DNA of 11,883 bases from NCBI GenBank assembly GCA_015265235.1, contig JABZYJ010000056.1, positions 1-11,883 of the forward strand, written 5' to 3'. Under the pieces are notes generated by a model. The model saw nothing but the letters and a program-made list of their open reading frames with translations. It did no database searches and was not told the origin of the DNA. The position numbers and the translations under genes are program-made. Source of the stretch: Selenomonas sp. Lineage in GTDB: Bacteria > Bacillota > Negativicutes > Selenomonadales > Selenomonadaceae. Below, piece by piece: positions 5,715-11,883 of this stretch (position 1 is the stretch's first letter; each line of letters begins with the position of its first letter).

Positions 5715-7091
5715 CTACCGAAAGAACGGCATCTTGGGGAGTCCCATACCGCCCATGGACGGCATGGCGGGCATTCCGCCCTTCCCCTTCATTTTCTTCA
5801 TCTTCTTCATCATCTTGCGCATTTCGCCGAACTGCTTGAGCAGTTTGTTGACGTCCTGCACGCGCGTCCCGCTGCCGGCGGCAATACGCTTGCGCCGACT
5901 GCCGTTGATGATCGTGATGTCTGCGCGCTCCTTCGGCGTCATCGCGCGGATGATCGCTTCAAGCTGGCGCATCTCTTTTCCATCGAGGTCAAACTCCTGA
6001 TCGCCGAGTTTCTTCTTCAGACCGCCCATTCCCGGGATCATGCCGAGAATGTTGCTGAGCGAGCCGAGCTTTTTGACCTGCTGCATCTGATCGAGGAAAT
6101 CATCGAGCGTGAAGTCGTTGCGGCGGAGCTTCTCCTCCATCTTCTTCGCGTTCTCGAGATCGAAGTTCTCCTGTGCCTTCTCCACGAGGGAAAGCACGTC
6201 GCCCATGCCGAGGATGCGCGACGCCATACGGTCGGGATGAAACACCTCGAGCGGCTCGAGCTTCTCGCCCATACCGACGAATTTCAGCGGGCAGCCCGTC
6301 ACCGCCTTGATGGAGAGGGCCGCGCCGCCGCGCGCATCGCCGTCCAGCTTCGTCATGATGACGCCGTCCAGGCCGAGCGAGGCGTCGAACGCCTCGGCGA
6401 CGTTCACGGCTTCCTGTCCTGTCATGGCATCCACGACGAGGAGGATCTCATGCGGCTTTACTTCCGCCTTGATGTCACGCAGCTCCTGCATGAGCGTCTC
6501 ATCAATCTGCAGACGCCCTGCCGTATCAATGATGACAACATCGTTGGCATGGGAGGCGGAGTGTGCGATTGCCGCACGCGCAATGGCAACGGCGTCCTCC
6601 TGCCCCTGCGAAAAGACGGGCACATCGACCTTGCCGCCGATGACCTCAAGCTGCTTGATGGCAGCGGGACGATAGATATCATCGGCAACGAGCAGCGGAC
6701 GCTTGCCCTGCTTTTTCAGCATGAGTGCGAGCTTGCCTGCCGAGGTCGTCTTACCTGAGCCCTGCAGTCCGACGAGCATGATGACGGTCGGCGGGTTGGG
6801 GCTAATGTTGAGACGGCTCTCCGTCCCACCCATCAGCGCGGTGAGTTCCTCATCGACGATCTTGACAACGGCCTGTGCCGCCGTGAGCGTATCGAGCACC
6901 TCCTGCCCGACGGCTCGCTCCTTGACGCGCTTCACGAAGTCCTTGACGACCTTGAAATTGACGTCCGCCTCAAGCAGCGCCATGCGCACCTCGCGCATCG
7001 CATCATTCACGTCGTCCTCGGTCAGCTTGCCGTGCCCGCGCAGCTTCTTGAATATCCCCTGCAGACGGTCGGACAGATTCTCAAAGAGCAT
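5715..7091 (-). CDS. ffh: Signal recognition particle protein Ffh (SRP54)
   Basis: Ffh is the GTPase of the signal recognition particle; with 4.5S RNA it captures signal sequences of nascent membrane proteins and delivers ribosomes to FtsY. The 458-residue product has the full N-G-M layout. The N bundle covers about 1-90. The G domain follows with G1 GLQGSGKTT (108-116), DTAGR (189-193), TKLDGDARGG (247-256) and GMGEKLEPLEVF (273-284). The M domain begins near 325, with the RNA-binding SRRKRIAAGSGT at 398-409 and a methionine- and glycine-rich tail ending GLPKMPFFR. The ATG at 7091 has an excellent AAAGGAGG. It lies 27 bases after ylxM, its usual partner. Neither ftsY nor the 4.5S RNA gene is visible in the window. 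Confidence 0.98.
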   Translation of the reverse strand: MLFENLSDRLQGIFKKLRGHGKLTEDDVNDAMREVRMALLEADVNFKVVKDFVKRVKERAVGQEVLDTLTAAQAVVKIVDEELTALMGGTESRLNISPNPPTVIMLVGLQGSGKTTSAGKLALMLKKQGKRPLLVADDIYRPAAIKQLEVIGGKVDVPVFSQGQEDAVAIARAAIAHSASHANDVVIIDTAGRLQIDETLMQELRDIKAEVKPHEILLVVDAMTGQEAVNVAEAFDASLGLDGVIMTKLDGDARGGAALSIKAVTGCPLKFVGMGEKLEPLEVFHPDRMASRILGMGDVLSLVEKAQENFDLENAKKMEEKLRRNDFTLDDFLDQMQQVKKLGSLSNILGMIPGMGGLKKKLGDQEFDLDGKEMRQLEAIIRAMTPKERADITIINGSRRKRIAAGSGTRVQDVNKLLKQFGEMRKMMKKMKKMKGKGGMPAMPSMGGMGLPKMPFFR

Positions 7092-7118
7092 TTCCTCACC
7101 TCCTTTTATCTACAGTCT

Positions 7119-7469
7119 TTATATCTCATTCTGTGATGTATATCGTTCCAATTCGTCCGCGATGCGGCGGACATCCGCGCGTCCAATCGGCTCGCGAAGC
7201 GCACGCAGCGCCGTACAGACGGCGGCGATCGCCCGCTCCTGCTCCTGTTGACGAGCAAAGAGCCCCAGCGTCTCCTCCATCTCCGCCAGTGCACGCTCTG
7301 CACGGCGGATATTGTCATGTGCCGCCTGACGCGTGATGCCGAGCTCCTCACCGATCTCCGCGAGCGAGAAGTCCTCTGCAATATGTAAATGCAGGCACTC
7401 GCGCTGCTTGCCCGTGAGGAGACCTCCATAGAGATCGTAGAGCTTCGCTCGATAGTAGAGCTGATCCAA
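7119..7469 (-). CDS. ylxM: YlxM-family helix-turn-helix protein linked to SRP
   Basis: YlxM (UPF0122, sigma-70 region-4-like HTH) is encoded next to ffh in many Bacillota and has been shown in streptococci to modulate SRP activity. The 116-residue product starts MDQLYYRAKLYDLYGGLLTG and contains the HTH at about residues 30-65, with SLAEIGEELGITRQAAHDNI as the recognition region, then RRAERALAEMEE. I choose the TTG at 7469 because GGAGG lies 6 bases upstream and because this gives the family length and N-terminus. A longer open frame reaching 7580 would begin inside the promoter -35 box and would translate a dispersed DNA repeat, so it is rejected. It is the first gene of the ylxM-ffh-rpsP-khpA-ylqD-rimM unit. 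Confidence 0.92.
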   Translation of the reverse strand: MDQLYYRAKLYDLYGGLLTGKQRECLHLHIAEDFSLAEIGEELGITRQAAHDNIRRAERALAEMEETLGLFARQQEQERAIAAVCTALRALREPIGRADVRRIADELERYTSQNEI

Positions 7470-7475
7470 TCCGTT

Positions 7476-7480
7476 CCTCC
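7476..7480 (-). promoter_or_regulatory. Ribosome binding site fixing the TTG start of ylxM
   Basis: GGAGG lies 6 bases before the TTG at 7469. It overlaps the edge of the twin-hairpin repeat (7479-7530), whose last G residues contribute to the site. Confidence 0.7.
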
Positions 7481-7530
7481 CCTTCCACCACGCGCTGCGT
7501 GGTCCCCCTTCCCCGCAGGCGGGGCAGGCT
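7479..7530. repeat. Twin-hairpin dispersed repeat, copy A (ylxM leader)
   Basis: In plus orientation CCCCTTCCACC opens the element. It is followed by hairpin 1 (ACCACGC, loop GCT, GCGTGGT; 7 bp), CCCCCTT, then hairpin 2 (CCCCGC, AG, GCGGGG; 6 bp) and CAGGC. Outside the variable hairpin-1 core it matches copy B at 9210-9258 at 39 of 40 positions. It would be transcribed in the untranslated leader of ylxM-ffh. Confidence 0.8.
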
Positions 7531-7551
7531 ATTGTGGGAGACACTTGTGCA

Positions 7552-7580
7552 AGTATAGCGGGAAACAGAGAACCTGTCAA
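7552..7580 (-). promoter_or_regulatory. Promoter of the ylxM-ffh-rpsP-khpA-ylqD-rimM unit
   Basis: On the minus strand a perfect TTGACA (7580-7575) is followed after exactly 17 bases by TATACT (7557-7552, one mismatch to TATAAT). The predicted start is near 7545, giving a leader of about 75 bases that contains repeat copy A. The -35 box lies within the second arm of the upstream terminator stem. Confidence 0.8.
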
Positions 7581-7603
7581 GTATTTTTCTTGACAGGTTC
7601 TCT
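7567..7603 (-). terminator. Terminator-like 15-bp hairpin after the DUF438 gene
   Basis: AGAGAACCTGTCAAG (7603-7589) pairs perfectly with CTTGACAGGTTCTCT (7581-7567) around a seven-base A-rich loop, starting 11 bases after the stop codon. The following GTTTCCC is a poor T-tract, so termination may be incomplete or depend on the stem acting mainly as a 3'-end stabiliser. The tract on the plus side (TATCTTATCTTT) is also interrupted. Confidence 0.7.
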
Positions 7604-7614
7604 TATCTTATCTT

Positions 7615-9060
7615 TCAGCGGCGAAATTTCTCGAGCGCCTCGGCGTGATCGGTCACGAACTCGACCGTGCCGAGATACTCGCCGGCCGCATCGTACATCG
7701 CCTGATACTGCACGCGGATGGGCTGCTCGCGGATGCGGCGATAGACGACCATCTGCGTGCGCTTCTTCGCCTTGAAGTCTGCGATCAGATTGCGCACGAC
7801 GGGAATGATCTCAGGCGGATGGCAGTTCATTACATCACGCCCAAGCGCGGACATGGGACGCGTGAAGACCTGCCCCTCGTTAGTAAAGAAGCGGACGACA
7901 TCGTCCTTGTCGATGAAGGTGATGTCGACGGGCAGGAGCTTAAAGATCGCCGTCAACTGCTCCATCGTAAGCGTACCCGTAGGGAATTGCAGTGCTCCCC
8001 CGGACGGCGCATCAGCCACGCGCGCCGCTTCCTGATCGAGCCATGCCTGTGCCTCCGGCCACGCGGGAAGGTTGACGCCGAAGGACGATCCCATCGTCAC
8101 GAGATCGTGGTAGGCACGGTACCACTCCATCTGCGTGAAGTACCGCAGGCTGAGCGGGAACAGGATGCGCTCCTCCTTAAAGGTCATCTCGCGCACGCGC
8201 TGCACGAGATCGCGAATGCGCGACTCGTACAGCGGCAGTGTCTCTGCATCCGCCTTGAGTGCCTTGATGATCATGCTGAGCTCGCGCTTCATCTCATCGT
8301 CAATGCCCCACATCACCTGCGACGGCCCCGTGACGCCGTAGTCATAGAGCACCGGCATCAGCAGCTCTTCCTTCTTGATGTAGTGCATCCGCAGATCGCC
8401 GAGGGAAAGCATGTGCGTCAGCATGACATCCATGCGCTTCGCGCCGTCCAGCTCCGCTGTAATCGTATCGAGCAGCTGTTCAAGGGCGTGATTCTCCGCG
8501 CGCAAAATCGTCAGCGGGTGTCCCTCGGATAGTGCGTCCATATCATTCGGGTCGACCGATGCCGCCTGTGCGTGAATCTCATCGTGCGAAAGCGCACCTG
8601 CGGGCGGAGCGGACGCCGTCCCATGAAAGAGCGCCGAATGCACGTCACAGAGACGCTGCACCTCACTGACCGGCATCCCCTCCTTGATGAGGGACTGCTC
8701 TGCATCCATGATCTCATGGGCCTCGACGTGGCTGAACTCCTTGACAAAATCCTTGCGGACGGAGTCCAGTTCCTCCCCATCCGACAGGCGCTCGATAAAG
8801 CCGCGCAGACGTCCCTGCCGCGACTGTGCGTCGTCACTGAGCACAGTATAACCGTGCTCCTCGAACGCGGCAATCACCTTTGCGAGATCAATTCCCTTCA
8901 CCGCCGCACCACGCGGGATCGTCATGATGCGCCCCATCACGTTGAGCGCGACGGGATTCATGATCTCCTTGAAGCCGACCTCCGCCATGATCTCCCGCAC
9001 CTCGGGATACTCCTCCACCAGTTCGGCAACGCTCTTCTTCAGATCCAGTGTCTTTTCCAT
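7615..9060 (-). CDS. DUF1858-DUF438-hemerythrin-like-PAS domain protein of unknown function
   Basis: The 481-residue soluble protein has four recognisable parts. First is a DUF1858-type segment (about 3-65, LDLKKSVAELVEEYPEVREI). Next is DUF438 (about 83-150), with IKEGMPVSEVQRLCDVHSAL carrying C138 and H141. Then comes a hemerythrin-like helical bundle (about 175-325), and last a C-terminal PAS domain (about 358-478, VDITFIDKDDVVRFFT, then NCHPPEIIPVV with C413-H414). In the bundle H181 (EGHPLTILRAEN), H227-E231 (HYIKKEELLMPVL) and E297 (KEERILFP) could hold metal. Helix 3 has WGIDDE where classical hemerythrins have histidine, which appears usual for DUF438 proteins. There is no signal peptide, membrane helix or output domain. 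A role in sensing or handling oxygen, nitric oxide or redox state is inference from domain type only. The ATG at 9060 has AAGGGG about 8 bases upstream; the gene appears monocistronic. Confidence 0.88.
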   Translation of the reverse strand: MEKTLDLKKSVAELVEEYPEVREIMAEVGFKEIMNPVALNVMGRIMTIPRGAAVKGIDLAKVIAAFEEHGYTVLSDDAQSRQGRLRGFIERLSDGEELDSVRKDFVKEFSHVEAHEIMDAEQSLIKEGMPVSEVQRLCDVHSALFHGTASAPPAGALSHDEIHAQAASVDPNDMDALSEGHPLTILRAENHALEQLLDTITAELDGAKRMDVMLTHMLSLGDLRMHYIKKEELLMPVLYDYGVTGPSQVMWGIDDEMKRELSMIIKALKADAETLPLYESRIRDLVQRVREMTFKEERILFPLSLRYFTQMEWYRAYHDLVTMGSSFGVNLPAWPEAQAWLDQEAARVADAPSGGALQFPTGTLTMEQLTAIFKLLPVDITFIDKDDVVRFFTNEGQVFTRPMSALGRDVMNCHPPEIIPVVRNLIADFKAKKRTQMVVYRRIREQPIRVQYQAMYDAAGEYLGTVEFVTDHAEALEKFRR

Positions 9061-9073
9061 AATGAAAGCCCCT

Positions 9074-9088
9074 TTATATCAATTATAA
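9074..9088. promoter_or_regulatory. PerR-box-like 15-mer upstream of the DUF438 gene
   Basis: TTATATCAATTATAA matches the Bacillus Per box TTATAATNATTATAA at 12 of 14 defined positions. It lies 14 to 28 bases before the ATG and partly overlaps the larger inverted repeat. The region is AT-rich, so a chance match is quite possible. Confidence 0.3.
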
Positions 9089-9113
9089 TTTTCACCTTGA
9101 TGTGACAATTATA
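9084..9113. promoter_or_regulatory. 30-base inverted repeat in the DUF438 gene promoter region
   Basis: TATAATTTTCAC and GTGACAATTATA are 12-base arms with one mismatch, separated by CTTGAT. Each arm carries a TATAAT-like hexamer on the minus strand because of the symmetry, so one of them may be the -10 box; no good -35 is spaced 16 to 18 bases from either (TTGTCA lies 15 from the proximal one). The size and position suggest an operator for a dimeric regulator. Confidence 0.5.
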
Positions 9114-9150
9114 CCGCAGGATGGTGAAGAAATGCTGTAACCGTTGGTAC

Positions 9151-9203
9151 GGAAATTAAATAGGGAGCAACATGAAGGAAAATACTCCTTCATGTTACTC
9201 CCT
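9151..9203 (-). terminator. Terminator downstream of clpB
   Basis: Two 18-base arms (9162-9179 and 9186-9203, reading AGGGAGCAACATGAAGGA against its complement) pair at 17 of 18 positions around a six-base loop. On the minus strand the stem is followed by ATTTAATTT. It lies about 120 bases after the clpB stop and before the DUF438 promoter region, so it insulates the two genes. Confidence 0.75.
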
Positions 9204-9209
9204 GTTGTG

Positions 9210-9258
9210 CCCCTTCCACCGCTTCGCGGTCCCCCTTCCCCGCAAGCGGGGCAGGCCT
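9210..9258. repeat. Twin-hairpin dispersed repeat, copy B (clpB 3' region)
   Basis: In plus orientation it has CCCCTTCCACC, hairpin 1 (ACCGC, TTC, GCGGT; 5 bp), CCCCCTT, hairpin 2 (CCCCGC, AA, GCGGGG; 6 bp), CAGGC. It matches copy A in order, orientation and nearly all bases outside hairpin 1, where both arms of the stem differ together. It lies in the transcribed 3' region of clpB. Confidence 0.8.
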
Positions 9259-9276
9259 TGGGATTACGGTATATGC

Positions 9277-9302
9277 GCTTCCCCCGTCACAACGAGGGAA
9301 GC
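9277..9302. repeat. Hairpin directly after clpB
   Basis: GCTTCCCCCGT and ACGAGGGAAGC are 11-base arms with one mismatch and a CACA loop. No T-run follows on either strand within a useful distance, so it is not an intrinsic terminator; it may protect the clpB mRNA 3' end. Confidence 0.5.
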
Positions 9303-9325
9303 AGCGCGCCAATCGTGACTCTCGC

Positions 9326-11883
<2,558 letters not shown>

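Noticed and set aside
7470..7580. N-terminal extension of YlxM with a CPACG zinc-ribbon-like motif
   Set aside because: The extension translates the dispersed repeat and begins inside the promoter -35 box, upstream of the predicted transcription start. The TTG at 7469 with GGAGG gives the normal family length.
7589..7618. Plus-strand promoter from the mirrored TTGACA in the terminator stem
   Set aside because: No -10-like hexamer lies 16 to 18 bases downstream on the plus strand, and no plus-strand gene follows.
9084..9113. CRP/FNR site in the DUF438 promoter region
   Set aside because: The half-sites read TCAC-N6-GTGA, the reverse of the GTGA-N6-TCAC order that CRP/FNR proteins use.

Overview
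The window is a GC-rich chromosomal segment in which every convincing gene is on the minus strand, so the text below follows transcription from high to low coordinates. The combination of ylxM-ffh-rpsP-khpA-ylqD-rimM, a tsaE-tsaB-rimI-tsaD cluster, a PRD-domain PTS regulator, strong GGAGG-type ribosome sites and several TTG/GTG starts points to a Bacillota genome. The high GC and the GC-rich intergenic palindromes fit a Negativicutes (Selenomonas-like) bacterium; that lineage call is inference, not proof.

Layout: (1) 11883-9326, clpB, missing only the extreme N-terminus at the window edge; it is followed by three hairpins in about 150 bases, one of them a strong terminator and one a copy of a dispersed twin-hairpin repeat. 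(2) 9060-7615, a monocistronic DUF1858-DUF438-hemerythrin-like-PAS protein of unknown role with a near-perfect 30-base inverted repeat in its promoter region, ended by a 15-bp hairpin. (3) 7580-4103, the ylxM-ffh-rpsP-khpA-ylqD-rimM unit for protein targeting and ribosome assembly. Its promoter -35 box is embedded in the preceding terminator stem, and its leader carries the second copy of the twin-hairpin repeat. An internal hairpin plus T-run separates khpA from ylqD, and the unit closes with a terminator overlapping the rimM stop codon. The trmD gene that usually follows rimM is not here. (4) 4104-1306, the tsaE-tsaB-rimI-tsaD unit (tRNA t6A modification plus ribosomal protein acetylation), with all four reading frames overlapping, a strong promoter, a hairpin/T-run leader directly after the predicted transcription start, and a good terminator after tsaD. 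(5) 1267-1, a PRD-containing transcriptional regulator of a PTS-linked sugar system, with its own promoter and a palindrome over its -35 box; its C-terminus lies outside the window.

Most of the window is conserved housekeeping sequence. The parts that deserve a second look are regulatory and intergenic: the twin-hairpin repeat pair with compensatory stem changes, the promoter/terminator overlap before ylxM, the leader hairpin before tsaE, and the DUF438 gene with its palindromic promoter. I found no CRISPR array, tRNA, rRNA, insertion sequence, prophage or defence gene, and no clear novel multi-gene system.
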